This document shows, piece after piece, positions 33,011 through 44,230 of a stretch of DNA of 49,792 nucleotides (position 1 is its first letter; each line of letters opens with the position of its first letter). The notes below the pieces were generated by a model. The model was given only the letters and a program-made list of their open reading frames with translations. It was not told the DNA's origin and searched no databases. Origin of the DNA: Deltaproteobacteria bacterium (GTDB lineage: Bacteria > Myxococcota_A > Polyangia > DRWM01 > JAAZOP01). Both the position numbers and the translations under genes were made by a program. Location of the stretch: assembly GCA_016930215.1 (NCBI GenBank), contig JAFGHH010000387.1, positions 1 through 49,792 on the forward strand. Reading direction: 5' to 3'.

Positions 33011-36000
33011 ATGACGCACTGGTGCGGGACGGTGGGGATCGCAATCCTGTGCGCCGCGTGCAGCGGCCCGAGCGGGACCGATGCCGGCGACGGCGGGGAC
33101 ATCGACACGGCGGACGGACCGGACGCCGACACGGGCGACGACGGCGGCGAACCGGTGGTGCCCGAATGGGACGAGCCGGAGCGCTCGTACCGCGTGCGGG
33201 TCACGCTGCTTCCGCACCCGGACCGGGACCGGACCGACCTCCCGGTACTGGTCCCGCTGGCGCACGCGGAGGCGTATGTCGGTCGCGACGTGCGGGTCTA
33301 CGAGGTCACGGCCGGGAGATCGCCGGCGGCGGTGCCCGCGGGCGCCTGGACGCAGCCGGACGGACGGGAGGCGGAGGTCGGCTTCACGGCAGCCGGGACG
33401 ACCGCCGCGGGCGCCGTCCGCGACTTCCTCGTCTACTACGAGCCGAGCGTCGTGCCGCCGGCCTGGGAGTGGCGAACGGGCGGTTTCGGCGAGTTCCAGG
33501 AGCTGGACGGCGACGGCGACACGCGGATCGAAGCGTGGCTGCTGTCCGGCGGCGACTACCGTCTCCAACGGGCGCTCGATCCCGCCGACGGCAGCCTGCG
33601 CCGCGGCCGCCGCACCGCGGGCGACGCCTTCCTTGCGCACGAACCCGGCGACTGGCAAGCCGTCGAGGGTTTCTCCGACGGCTACCAGCTCGAGGACGCG
33701 ACCCACACCTGGGACCCGGCCGGCGTGGAAGACCTCGTGCCGACGACGACGGTCACCGACCGCGACCCGGCCAGCGCCGCCGTGTCCGCCGCCTGGACCG
33801 GCCGCACCGCACCGGTGCCGCACGACCTCGCTCTGGCCTACCGCGTCTTCCCCGCCTGGCCGTTCGTCGAGCGCGTGCTCTCCGCGGTGCCGCAGGACCC
33901 GGCGACGACCTTCTTCTTCTCCAGCAGCGACTGGAACGGCCGCCACCTGTACCTCGCCGACGACTACGACCGGATGGTCTCCGACACGCGGGGCGACGAG
34001 GCGCTGGAGAAGATCTGGGACACCGGGATGCGCTGGCTGGTGGTCTACGACTCGGCGAGCGACCGCGGCCTCGGCTGGTTCGTCTTCCACGCCGGCGTGA
34101 TCCGCGCCGAGGACACCACCGACGGGGTGACGATCTACGATTCGTACGGCTACAGCGCCGGCGGCGCACCCGTCTTCCGCTCGCTGTGGATGGCCGACCC
34201 GGACAAGGACCGGATCGTCGACCTGTTCGACGCGCTGGTGCCGGGGGTCCGCGTCTCGCCGCCCGAGTTCCGGGACCTCAACATCGTGGCGCCGCGGGCC
34301 GATGACTACCTGTTCCCGGGCGACGAGCTGTCGCTGACGGTCACGACGCCCGGGAACCCGGAACCGGCGACCGCCACGGCGATGCTCCCCGACGGCACCG
34401 AGCTGCCGCTCGAGTTGGAGCGCGGCACCTCGCCCCTCGTCTGGCGTTCCCGGACGCCGCTCCCGCTGACCGACGCGCATCCCGCCGGAAGCTGGGTGCT
34501 GACGGCGAGCAGCGCGGGCCTCGAGGCGCGGGTCACCGTGCAGTTCCGGCATCCGGAGCACCCCAAGCTGGTGTTCGACGCCTCCGAGTTGGCGGAGCTG
34601 CGGGCGCGCAGGGACCGGCCGGAATGGAGCGACGTCTGGGCCGAGATGCTGGACGAGGCGGAGGGCTACGACGACCCGATCCCGGACCCGGGGCCCGGCC
34701 GCGACATCCGCGGCTACGCCGACCGGCTGATGAACCTCGCGCTGATCCAGCTCATCGATCCGGCCCAGCCGTTCGACGAGCCGCTGTGGACCTACTTCTT
34801 CACGATGCTGCGCTACCCGAACTGGGACGAGGACGCGGCGGAGCCGTTCAACAACCTGGACCTGACCGTCGGCCACTTCCTCACCGCACTCGCGATCACC
34901 TACGACTGGCACTACGACCGGTTGACGCCGGCGGAACGGGCCGAGGTGCGGGCGCGGCTGCGCGGCGTCGCCGATCGCTGGTGCTCGACCTCGTGGATGC
35001 GCACCTACCGCGACATCGATTGGACCCACTTCGGCAGCGTCACGAACAACCACTACTGGATCAACCACGAGGGCGTCGCGGCGGCGGCGTTCGTGCTGGC
35101 CGACGAGATGCCCGAGGCCGAGCGGGCGGCGTGGGTGGCGCAGCTCGAGGAGAACCTGGCGATCATCCTCTCCGTGCTGGAGGACGACGGCACGAGCAAC
35201 GAGGGGGTGGCCTACCACAGCTACGGGCAGATCAACCTGTTCCGCTGGCTCGACTTCCGCGACCGGGCGCTGGGCGGCAACACCGCCACCGCCGTCCCGT
35301 GGTTCCGCGAGAGCGTGCTGTGGGACCTCTACTCGGTGCTGCCCGGCGGCGCCGACAACTACGGCGGCGTGGCCAACTTCGGCGACTGCCCGGTCTCGCA
35401 CTACAACTCGCCGCGCACGATCTCCGCCTGGCTCGCCCGGCGCCTCGGCGACGGCCGCGCCCAGTGGACCGCCGAGAACCTCGACAACCCGCGGCGCACC
35501 GCCTGGTCCTACCTGTGGTACGACCCGACCGTCGCCGTCGTCGAGCGCTCGACGCTGCCCACCTGGCGCTTCTTCCCGGACAAGGGAATCTGGGCCTGGC
35601 GCTCGTCGTGGGACGAGGACGCGACCTACCTGAGCCTCAAGTCGGGGTCGTACTTCGGCGGGCACGAGCAGCCGGACGCCGGCCACTTCATCCTGCACCG
35701 GGCCGGCGTGCCCTACGTCACCGACCACGGCTACTCGTACCTGAAGATGAGCGACGAGCACAACCTGCTGCTGGTCGACGGCGCGGGGCAGCACGGCGAA
35801 GGGACGCAGTGGATGGCCGGCCAGGATCCCACGGACTGGGCCCACGCCGAGGCGGTGCTCGGCGACGCCCGCTACTTCGACGTGTTGGCCGACCCGACGT
35901 CGATGATGCTGTCCGAGACGCTGACGAGCTGGCGTCGCGAGGTGGTCGGACTGGGATCGGACCTGTTCTTCGTCCACGACACGATGCAGGGCACCGCGGC

Positions 36001-36790
36001 GATGACCCTCGACCTGCTGCTGCACTCGTACCGCTCGGCCGCGCCGACCGGCAGCGGCCTGGCATACACCTACGCCGAGCTGCGGACCGAGAACCCGTGG
36101 CGCGAGGAGGCCGCCGGCCGTTGGGCGATCCACCCGCGGGACGGCGTGCCGGCGCTGCACGTCGGCGACGCCTCGGCCGCGGCGTGGACCGCGACGCTCG
36201 AGCCCAGCTCCTACGTGCCCGAGCAGAACCCGGACACGCGGACGTACAACGAGTCCGGCGCGCGCTTCGATGTCGGCTGGCGGCTGCGACGCTCGCGAAC
36301 GGCGTCGGCGGCGACGTCCACCACGGCCTTGTGGTTCGGCGACGACCTGGAGCTGGAGTCGTGGAGCGACGCGACGGCCGACGCGGCGCGGCTGCACCGC
36401 GGCGGGACCGACTCGGCGTTCGTGGTCTGGCCGACCGGCGCCGGGGTGACGGGGTTCCATGGGGCCGACGTCACGGGAGCGATGGCCGGCCGCCGTCTCG
36501 ACGACCCCGCGATCTTCGGCCGCGGGCTCACGGCGTTCGCGGCCGGCGGCGATGTCCTGGTGCAGGCCTCCGCGCCGATCGATCTCTTCGCGCGGCTCGA
36601 GCACGTCGCGAGCGCGACCGAGCCGCGCTTCGCGCTCGTGCGCGCGGCGGCGAGCGCCGTGGTCTCCCTGCGCTGTCCCGTCGCTCCGACGACCGTGCGG
36701 CTGGACGGCACCGACGCGACGTTCGCCCACGCCGGCGGGCTGCTCGAGCTGACCGTGCCGGCGGGGGACCACAGGCTGGACCTCGACTAG
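33011..36790 (+). CDS. Heparinase II/III-like polysaccharide lyase lipoprotein
   Basis: A 1259-residue lipoprotein; signal MTHWCGTVGIAILCAACSG with lipidation near Cys 17, then an Asp/Gly-rich linker. Residues about 55-430 are beta-rich (DUF2341/DUF4962-like). Residues about 515-840 form an alpha/alpha toroid: YDWHYDRLTPAERAEVRARL, NNHYWINHEGVAAAAFVLAD, DDGTSNEGVAYHSYGQINLF. Residues about 860-1000 carry the heparinase II/III beta domain (WAWRSSWDEDATYLSLKSGS, then YFGGHEQPDAGHFILHRAGV), where the catalytic Tyr/His candidates lie. It should cleave an acidic polysaccharide such as alginate or a glycosaminoglycan; substrate not deducible. GGGAGG seven bases upstream supports the start. The stop codon lies in the left end of the inverted-repeat element. 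Confidence 0.82.
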   Translation: MTHWCGTVGIAILCAACSGPSGTDAGDGGDIDTADGPDADTGDDGGEPVVPEWDEPERSYRVRVTLLPHPDRDRTDLPVLVPLAHAEAYVGRDVRVYEVTAGRSPAAVPAGAWTQPDGREAEVGFTAAGTTAAGAVRDFLVYYEPSVVPPAWEWRTGGFGEFQELDGDGDTRIEAWLLSGGDYRLQRALDPADGSLRRGRRTAGDAFLAHEPGDWQAVEGFSDGYQLEDATHTWDPAGVEDLVPTTTVTDRDPASAAVSAAWTGRTAPVPHDLALAYRVFPAWPFVERVLSAVPQDPATTFFFSSSDWNGRHLYLADDYDRMVSDTRGDEALEKIWDTGMRWLVVYDSASDRGLGWFVFHAGVIRAEDTTDGVTIYDSYGYSAGGAPVFRSLWMADPDKDRIVDLFDALVPGVRVSPPEFRDLNIVAPRADDYLFPGDELSLTVTTPGNPEPATATAMLPDGTELPLELERGTSPLVWRSRTPLPLTDAHPAGSWVLTASSAGLEARVTVQFRHPEHPKLVFDASELAELRARRDRPEWSDVWAEMLDEAEGYDDPIPDPGPGRDIRGYADRLMNLALIQLIDPAQPFDEPLWTYFFTMLRYPNWDEDAAEPFNNLDLTVGHFLTALAITYDWHYDRLTPAERAEVRARLRGVADRWCSTSWMRTYRDIDWTHFGSVTNNHYWINHEGVAAAAFVLADEMPEAERAAWVAQLEENLAIILSVLEDDGTSNEGVAYHSYGQINLFRWLDFRDRALGGNTATAVPWFRESVLWDLYSVLPGGADNYGGVANFGDCPVSHYNSPRTISAWLARRLGDGRAQWTAENLDNPRRTAWSYLWYDPTVAVVERSTLPTWRFFPDKGIWAWRSSWDEDATYLSLKSGSYFGGHEQPDAGHFILHRAGVPYVTDHGYSYLKMSDEHNLLLVDGAGQHGEGTQWMAGQDPTDWAHAEAVLGDARYFDVLADPTSMMLSETLTSWRREVVGLGSDLFFVHDTMQGTAAMTLDLLLHSYRSAAPTGSGLAYTYAELRTENPWREEAAGRWAIHPRDGVPALHVGDASAAAWTATLEPSSYVPEQNPDTRTYNESGARFDVGWRLRRSRTASAATSTTALWFGDDLELESWSDATADAARLHRGGTDSAFVVWPTGAGVTGFHGADVTGAMAGRRLDDPAIFGRGLTAFAAGGDVLVQASAPIDLFARLEHVASATEPRFALVRAAASAVVSLRCPVAPTTVRLDGTDATFAHAGGLLELTVPAGDHRLDLD

Positions 36791-37009
36791 TATGACGCGG
36801 CGCAAGTTCGTAGGGGGGTCGGGCTCGGCCTTCCGATCCGGTAGGGGACCCACGTAGCGACGGACGCCCGCGAAGCGGGCGTGCCGGCGCGAGTGGTCCC
36901 GGGACGTTGCGCTCGCGGTCGCACTCGCCCCTCGCGTGGCTCGGGGCTGCGTGGCGACCCAACCGGACGGCAGGGCAACCCCCTACGAACTTGCGCCGTG
37001 CTGTACTAG
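36787..37009. repeat. 223-bp structured inverted-repeat element (MITE-like or bidirectional terminator)
   Basis: The ends are inverted copies: 36787-36816 pairs with 36979-37009 with a perfect 20-base core CGGCGCAAGTTCGTAGGGGG and CTAGTA at each outer edge. Weaker inverted similarity continues inward (TCCGGT.GGG...CCACG.AGC on both arms). The centre holds a perfect 8-bp hairpin with GAA loop (36864-36882), and GCGAGTG (36888-36894) pairs with CACTCGC (36922-36928). No transposase or credible gene. It fills the gap between two convergent genes and overlaps the stop of the lyase gene. The TA at both ends fits an IS630/mariner-type non-autonomous element, but a structured RNA or terminator is possible. 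Confidence 0.7.
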
Positions 37010-37085
37010 CTGCCCGGAACGGAGGTCACACCGCCCGCGGCGCCATCCTGCCGGACGGCGTCGGGGGCCGACGCCAAAGCAGGGG
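37010..37085. other. Remaining intergenic bases before rsmB
   Basis: 76 bases at the 3' side of rsmB. Nothing recognisable; no T-run terminator for either convergent gene. Confidence 0.4.
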
Positions 37086-38417
37086 CTACGGCGCCCGCCG
37101 CAGCAGCGCCGCGTAGAACCCGTCGGTGCCGGTATCGGGCGGGAACAGCGCGAGGCCGACCTCGAGCGGCTCCCACGGCGCGGGCCACGGCGCCGGGTCC
37201 GGCGCGAAGTCGGGATGGTCGGCCAGGAACGCACGGACCTGCCGCGGTCCCTCCTCGGGCAGCAGCGAGCAGACGACGTACAGCAGCGCGCCGCCGGGAG
37301 CGACCAGCCCGCAGGTGCGTCGCAGGATCGCCGCCTGCAGCGCGACGAGCCGCGCGAGGTCGCCGGGCTCGAGCCGCCAGCGGATCTCCGGCCGGCGCGA
37401 GAGCGTGCCGGTCCCCGAACAGGGCGCATCGACCAGCACCGCGTCGAACGGACCCTCGAGCCCGCCCGCGCCGACGCTCCAGTCCACCGCTCGGCACTCC
37501 GCGCTCCGCAGCCCGAGCCGCTCCAGCTCGCCGGCCACCCGCGCCAGCTTGTCGGGGTGTACGTCGGTCGCCACGAGACGGTCGAGGGCCGGCTCGCGCT
37601 CGGCGAGCGCCGCGGTCTTCGTGCCGCGCCCGGCGCAGGCGTCGAGCAGCCGCACTCCGGGGGCCAACGGGAGCCGCTCGGCCGCCAGGAACGCCCCTTC
37701 CTCCTGCGCCGTCGCTCGACCGGCGACGACGGCGGGGTGGCGGCGCAGGTCGCCGGCGCCGGCGGCGAGCCGCAGGACGAGCGGCGAGAGGGGCGAGGTC
37801 GTTCCGGGCGGCACGTCCGCGGCGCCGGCGCGGCGTCGGTTCCGCCGCAGGGTGCGGGTCGGCACCGCGAGGGACCAGCGGGCCAGCGCGGGCATCCGCG
37901 GCTCGCCCCACGCCGCGGCCAGCCGCTCGCGCAACCAGCCCGGGAAGGCGTGCGCGGCCGCCTCCGGCCCCTCCGGCGGCGCCGCGCGTCTCCCGGCCGG
38001 CGCCAGCCGGCGCAGCACGGCGTTGGCCAGGCCGGCCAGCCCGCGTCGACCGAGCCGCTTGACCCCTTCCACCGCCACATGGACCGCCGCGTGCGGCGGC
38101 ACCGGGTGTGGGCCGAGCAGCTCGAAGGCGGCCAGGCGCAGCAGCTGGCGGGTCAGGTCGTCGAGCGACGCGAGGCCGCGGGGCAGCAGCGGGTCGAGGC
38201 GAGCGTCGACCATGCCGCGCCAGCGCCAGGCGCCGAGCGCCAGCTCGGTGGCGTCGGCCCGCAGCGCGGGGTCCGTCAGGCCCACCTCGCGCGCCGCCTC
38301 CTCGAGCGCCTTGGTGACGTAGGCCCGGTCGCGCTCGACGCGCTGCAGGGCGAGCGCGGCGGCCGCGCGGGCCGGGAGGCCCGGAACCGCGAGGAGGTCG
38401 GTCGCGGGGCGGGGCAT
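37086..38417 (-). CDS. rsmB: 16S rRNA (cytosine-967-C5)-methyltransferase
   Basis: A 443-residue SAM-dependent RNA methyltransferase that modifies C967 of 16S rRNA. The N-terminal about 145 residues are a NusB-like RNA-binding domain (ALQRVERDRAYVTKALEEAA, LRLAAFELLGPHPVPPHAAV), specific to RsmB among its family. The catalytic domain has the SAM motif LLDACAGRGTKTAALAE (near 265), motif IV DAPCSGTGTLSRRPEIRW and the catalytic Cys in YVVCSLLPEEG. Length matches E. coli RsmB (429). It starts four bases after the rseP stop and is clearly co-transcribed with it. Confidence 0.93.
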   Translation of the reverse strand: MPRPATDLLAVPGLPARAAAALALQRVERDRAYVTKALEEAAREVGLTDPALRADATELALGAWRWRGMVDARLDPLLPRGLASLDDLTRQLLRLAAFELLGPHPVPPHAAVHVAVEGVKRLGRRGLAGLANAVLRRLAPAGRRAAPPEGPEAAAHAFPGWLRERLAAAWGEPRMPALARWSLAVPTRTLRRNRRRAGAADVPPGTTSPLSPLVLRLAAGAGDLRRHPAVVAGRATAQEEGAFLAAERLPLAPGVRLLDACAGRGTKTAALAEREPALDRLVATDVHPDKLARVAGELERLGLRSAECRAVDWSVGAGGLEGPFDAVLVDAPCSGTGTLSRRPEIRWRLEPGDLARLVALQAAILRRTCGLVAPGGALLYVVCSLLPEEGPRQVRAFLADHPDFAPDPAPWPAPWEPLEVGLALFPPDTGTDGFYAALLRRAP

Positions 38418-38421
38418 GGCC

Positions 38422-40129
38422 TCAGTTGCAGCCGAACAGCCCGAGGATGTCGCTCCAGCGGCGGGCGATGTCGTTGTGCAAGGCCAGCGCCACCAGCGCG
38501 AGGATCAGGATCAGGCCGACGAACTGCGCCCGATCCTTGAACTTGCGGCTGAGCGGCTTGCGGCGGATCGCCTCGATGCCGAAGAACAGCAACTGGCCGC
38601 CGTCGAGGATCGGGATCGGCAGCAGGTTGAGGATGCCGAGGTTGATGCTGATCAGGGCCATCGCCCACAGGAACGAGACCGCGCCGGCCTCGGCGGACTG
38701 GGCGGCGACGTCGAAGATCAGCACCGGGCCGCCGATCGTGTCGACGCCCACGCGACCCTGGAAGATCGCGGCGAAGCCGAGGGCCGTGAGGCGGATCACG
38801 TTGCCGGTCTCGTCGAAGGCGCCGAAAAAGGCGCGGGAGACGCGGTTCGGGTTGGGAACCGGGTCGTCGGTCTGGCTCCGGGTATAACCGCTGACGCCGA
38901 GCGAGAAGCGGTGGTGCTCCTGGCCCAGCGGGTCGCGCCAGGTCTCCGGGTGCAGCTCGACCGTCACCGGCAGCTCGCGGCCGTCGCGGGCGACGAGGAA
39001 AGTGTGCGGGCCGGCGGTGTCGCGCTCGGGGACGAGCTGCACGTCGAGCCAGGTGACGAGCGGCTTGTCGTCCAGGCGCAGCAGGCGATCGCCGACCCGC
39101 AGGCCGCCCAGGTCGCCGGGCGAGCCCGGCCGGACGCGCGAGACGACGAGGTCGGAGGTGGTGGCGCCGAGCGCGCGATCGCCGGGCGTCCCGGGAGCCG
39201 CCCGGATCGATTGCCGCACCGCTGCGGCGACGAACAGCGTGCCCAGGCCGGTCGCCACCGGGGCGCCGCGCAGCAGGCCGACGTCCAGCCTGCCGTCGGG
39301 CCCGACGCGGGAGCGCTCGAGGTCGATGTGGCGCCGGACGCGACGTCCGTCGAGCGCGAACACCTCGTCGAAGGGCTGCAGGTCGAGCGGTGCGGCGGTG
39401 TCGGCGGCCGGCTCCACGGGGCCGAGAATCGGAGCCCGGTAGTATGGCGAGACGCCGATGCGGCCCACCTCGTTCACGAAACCGATGATCGGGATCACCT
39501 CCTCGGCCGTCGCCGGGGTGATGCGCCGCGCGAACACCTCGTCGCCGCGCCGGATGCGGAACTCCAGCGGCTCGCCCGGCCGGCCCTCGACCTCGGCCAC
39601 CACGTCCTCGAAACCGTGGATCGTCGTGCCGTCGACCTCGACGATCAGGTCCCCCGGTTGCAGGCCGGCCGCAGCGGCGGGGGTGCCCGCGAAGACGGTG
39701 CCGACCGAGGCGGGGAGGATGGTGTCGCGGCCGAGGAAGACGAAGAAGTAGATCAGGATCGGGAACAGCAGGTTCATCGCCGGGCCGCCGACGATGATCA
39801 CGGCGCGCTGCCACATCGGCTTGTCGGTGAGCGCGCGGCCCGCATCCTCCGGGCGCCGGGCCTCCGGGTCGTCGGAGACCGTGGCGTCGACCCCGTCGCC
39901 GCCCTCGGGACCCTCGCCGAGCATCTTGACGTAGCCGCCGAGCGGGATGGCGGAGACGACGTACTCGGTCTCGCCGCGCCGGAATCCGACCAGGCGGCGG
40001 CCGAATCCGAGCGAGAACTTGAAGACCTTGACGCCGAAGATCTTCGCCCACATGAAATGGCCCAGCTCGTGGACAAAGATCAGGACCCCCAATAGGATGA
40101 CGAAGAACAGGATGTCCTTGAGAGCGCCC

Positions 40130-40131
<2 letters not shown>
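38422..40131 (-). CDS. rseP: RseP-like site-2 protease (M50 zinc metalloprotease)
   Basis: An intramembrane protease that cuts membrane-anchored anti-sigma factors and leftover signal peptides. The 569-residue product has the zinc site [12 protein letters not shown] in its first membrane segment (His 21, Glu 22, His 25), the conserved [12 protein letters not shown], and the third ligand motif [11 protein letters not shown] (near 505) before the last membrane helices. Two PDZ domains lie between (about 150-330 and 340-400). It is about 120 residues longer than E. coli RseP, with extra sequence in the periplasmic part. The start codon at 40129-40131 overlaps the opposite-strand ATG of the sigma-54 activator gene. 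Confidence 0.93.
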
Positions 40132-41267
<1,136 letters not shown>

Positions 41268-41278
<11 letters not shown>

Positions 41279-43148
41279 CGATCTCGAGGCTCCAGGCGTT
41301 GAGCGTGCCGACGTCGCCGCCGGCCACGTCGGCCACGTGCAGGGTCCAGGTGCCGGCGGCCGGCTGCCCGTTGAAGGCGTCGACCGGGAAAGTCCGCACC
41401 AGCACCGTGTCCTCCACGTACTCCTCGCGCAACAGCTCGACCGGAGCGCCGCCGTCCTTGGACACGGACACCACCAGGTCCGCCAGGAACGGGTGGGTCA
41501 GGTTGACCGTCACCCGGACCGCGGCCGCGTTGCCGGCGCCGGTGATCGAGATCACGCTCGTGATCCCCGCCGGGTCCTCGTCCGGGATGGCGACCGGGGT
41601 CTCGTTGCTGCCGGTGAGCGTCGTGGGTTCGGAGTCGCAGTCGTCGCCGGCGCAGCGCGTGATCGTGAGCGACCAGCGGTTGAGCGTGCCGGTGTCGGCG
41701 CGGCCGGAATCGACCACCTGGAGCGTCCAGGTGCCGGCGGCGTCCTGGCCGTCGAACTCATCGACGTCCCAGGTCTTCTTCAGATCATCGGCGCCGGCGC
41801 CCTCGCGCTCCTGCAGCGTGACGGTCGTGGCGCCCCGGGACAGCCGCACGGTCAGGTCGCCGCGGTAGGTGTGCGTGATGTCCACCTCGACCTGCAGGCT
41901 GCTGATCACGCCCCCCTCCGCCACCTCGATCGTGCTGCGGACGCCGGCGGCGTCGTTGTCGGGGATCGGGGCCGGGGTGTTGTTGACGTAGGAGCCGAGC
42001 GGGTCGATGCAGGCGCGGTCGGAGGCGCAGGCCGGGTCGGCGCAGTCGGTCTGGCCGTTGAAGTCGTTGTCCCGCGAGTCGTTGCACACCTCGGCCACCG
42101 AAACCTGCGGCTTGTCGCTCACGTAGGCGCTCGTGTGGCGCGACACGTAGTCGTAGGAGATCCAGCCGTAGCCGGCGCCCTTGGGGTTGCGGGTGGCCCA
42201 GCCGGTGCCCCAGCTGTTCTTGAACAGGAAGAACCCGCGCTGCATCACCGGGTTGCCCTCGGCGTCCACCGCCAGCGTGCCGTCCGCGGCGATCGCCTGG
42301 ACCTCCAGGTTGTCGTCCCAGCCGACGAGGATGAACGAGTGTCCCGCCCGGTGCTCGCTGCTCGAGGTGATGTCCTCGGCGTTCGGCGTCACGACGTAGC
42401 CGAAGTCCCGGTAGCCGCTGTAGCGCGGGATGCGCGAGCCGCCGTGGCCCCAGGCCTGGTAGTAGAAGTCCCCGCCCACCTGCACCGCCGTGCGGGCGTT
42501 GTACAGGTGCGACTTGATGCTGTCGGGCCGCGAGTTGACCCAGCGACCGCGCGGGATGCGCCAGCGCTGCGCCGCCAGAGCGGTGGCCGGCGGGTCGCCG
42601 TTCGTGTGGCAGATCACCGGCTGCTCGGCCTCCGGCAGGCCGCAGTCCGGGTTGTTGCTGGCGGTCCAGGGCGAGGTCTCGTAGGGCCAGTCGGTCTCGA
42701 ACACGCCGCCGAACCGGTTCAACGTGTTGATGTTGACCTGGGCGCTGGATCCTCCCGTGTGCGGGAACTCCCCGGCCTCGACCTTCGACGACCACTGCAG
42801 GAACTGCTCGCTGAAGTCCGGATCCGGGATCGTTCCCTCCAGGACGTACAGATGCTCCATCAACGCGATCGTCGCGAAGATCGAGCAGACCCCGCGGCTC
42901 GCCTGGTTGCGCACCGGCGACTGGGTCGCCACCAGGTCGAAGCTCGCCGGCAGGATCTCGTCCGCCTTCCCCTCGCTCGGCAGCTCGTCGTTCGTCGGCG
43001 CACCGGCGCGTACCGCGTCGGGATCGGTCAGCGGGAAGTCGTCCTGCGGATCGTCCACCGGCGGATCGTCGTCGGCGACGCAGGCGGTCATGCCTGCCAG
43101 CAACAGGGCGGCCAGGAAGGACGGGAAACGTGGGAGAAGTCCGGACAT
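41268..43148 (-). CDS. Papain-like (C1) cysteine protease lipoprotein with two P-domains
   Basis: A 626-residue lipoprotein; signal ending [11 protein letters not shown] gives lipidation at Cys 23. The protease domain (about 65-345) has the oxyanion Gln and nucleophile in [20 protein letters not shown] (Gln 82, Cys 88), the His in [12 protein letters not shown] (His 270) and Asn in [10 protein letters not shown] (Asn 311), a complete C1A triad. Two proprotein-convertase P-domains follow (about 395-520 and 525-626), each with a strand of the type [20 protein letters not shown] and LNRWSLTI. P-domains usually accompany subtilisins, so the pairing with papain is less common. It should act outside the cell. 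No pro-peptide was recognised beyond the Asp-rich linker. Confidence 0.88.
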
Positions 43149-43266
43149 GTGAGCACCGTGGAGCCGGGGCCGACGGAACCGGGCGACATTCGCGGAAGTT
43201 CGCGGCAACGCGCCCGGCCGGCGGTCCGGCGGTCAGCAGCGACGGCCCCATGCCGTCGTCCCGGCA

Positions 43267-43296
43267 ACCATAGCATGGGTCGGTCGGAACGACCAA
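43267..43296 (-). promoter_or_regulatory. Possible promoter of the papain-like protease gene
   Basis: On the minus strand TTGGTC (43291-43296) and TATGGT (43267-43272) are 18 bases apart. The leader would be about 110 bases. The rest of the 166-base gap (43149-43314) shows nothing else. Confidence 0.4.
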
Positions 43297-43314
43297 GCGG
43301 CCCCCCGGACGCCG

Positions 43315-43968
43315 CTAGAGGAAACGGATGACAAGGTAGCCGATGCCGCCTGCGATTCCCAGCACCGCCAGCACGAGGACGGTGGTGAGTAGGGCGTTCT
43401 TGCGTCCTGCCGCCACCACCTCCGGATGGTCGACGAGGCTGCCACGCGCCAACCATGCTCCGGCACCGCCGGCCGTGATTGCCTCGGGCAGGCGCTCGGC
43501 CAACCGGACGCCGAGCCAGACTTGCGCCCGCAGCGTATCCGGCGACCCAGGGCCGCGACCGAGGATCTCGAGCCGGTCCGGCTCGAAGTGGATCGTCGCG
43601 GGCGCGGCCCGGAGCGTCCACCCGCGCAGCTCCTCGTCGAAGAGCGCCTGCAGTACCGCCCGCGGCGCGCCCTCCACCGCGTACTCGGCGTCGAACACGG
43701 GGTCGGCGCCGAGCGTCGGGCCGCCGGGGTTCGCCAGCCGCTGCGTGACGAGGCACCGCAGGCCGAAGGTGGCGGCCGGGACGTGGAGATTGGGATGCAG
43801 CGTGTAGGACGGTCGCGACAGGTTGGCAATCACGGCGACCCGGCGACCGCGGACGCCGCCGACGATCATCGGACGTTGGTTCGTACCCAGGTCCGAGAAG
43901 CCGCGTTCCAGCGGCGGTTCGAGCATCGAGGCGGCGGCGTCGAGTAGGGCCTGCTGGTCGGGTCGCAT
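43315..43968 (-). CDS. Protein of unknown function with a C-terminal membrane anchor
   Basis: A 217-residue protein. There is no signal peptide; the only hydrophobic segment is at the C-terminus (about 191-215: LLTTVLVLAVLGIAGGIGYL), followed by VIRFL, so it is probably tail-anchored with the bulk in the cytoplasm. The soluble part contains MIVGGVRGRRVAVIANLSRP and WTLRAAPATIHFEPDRLEIL. This pattern occurs in uncharacterised proteins of Deltaproteobacteria, but no family name can be given. Start 43968 follows a GGGGTG site. Confidence 0.65.
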   Translation of the reverse strand: MRPDQQALLDAAASMLEPPLERGFSDLGTNQRPMIVGGVRGRRVAVIANLSRPSYTLHPNLHVPAATFGLRCLVTQRLANPGGPTLGADPVFDAEYAVEGAPRAVLQALFDEELRGWTLRAAPATIHFEPDRLEILGRGPGSPDTLRAQVWLGVRLAERLPEAITAGGAGAWLARGSLVDHPEVVAAGRKNALLTTVLVLAVLGIAGGIGYLVIRFL

Positions 43969-44230
43969 CACCCCAGGGTGCCCGCTGGGCCGGCCGCGGT
44001 CAAGGCAAGGCATGCGGCCCAGGCACGCTGCCCGACGTGGATCGCCGAAATGTCCGTGCAAGGTGGGCCCGCGAGCCCTCTGCCCGGCGGCCGGACCGGG
44101 ACGGCCGTCCCGGTTCCGGTCGACGGGTTGAATCGTCCGGCGCGCGCCGCCGTCCGTGCTGCTTGACCCCGACCGGCCGTCGGTTCACCCTGGATGGGTG
44201 CCCCTGCGGGGCGAGAGAAGGAGGGTTCGC
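43969..44230. promoter_or_regulatory. Divergent intergenic region
   Basis: 262 bases between a minus-strand and a plus-strand start. It includes a perfect 20-bp palindrome (44095-44114). TTGACC (44163-44168) is a possible plus-strand -35, without a good -10. No gene seen. Confidence 0.35.
44095..44114. promoter_or_regulatory. Perfect 20-bp palindrome, candidate operator
   Basis: ACCGGGACGGCCGTCCCGGT is identical to its reverse complement and sits midway between two divergent starts. It has no loop or T-run, so a dimeric regulator site is more likely than a terminator. Confidence 0.4.

Noticed and set aside
36797-36820. GTTCG motif within the inverted-repeat element as a tRNA T-arm
   Set aside because: No acceptor, D or anticodon stem can be built around it; the motif is part of the terminal inverted repeat.
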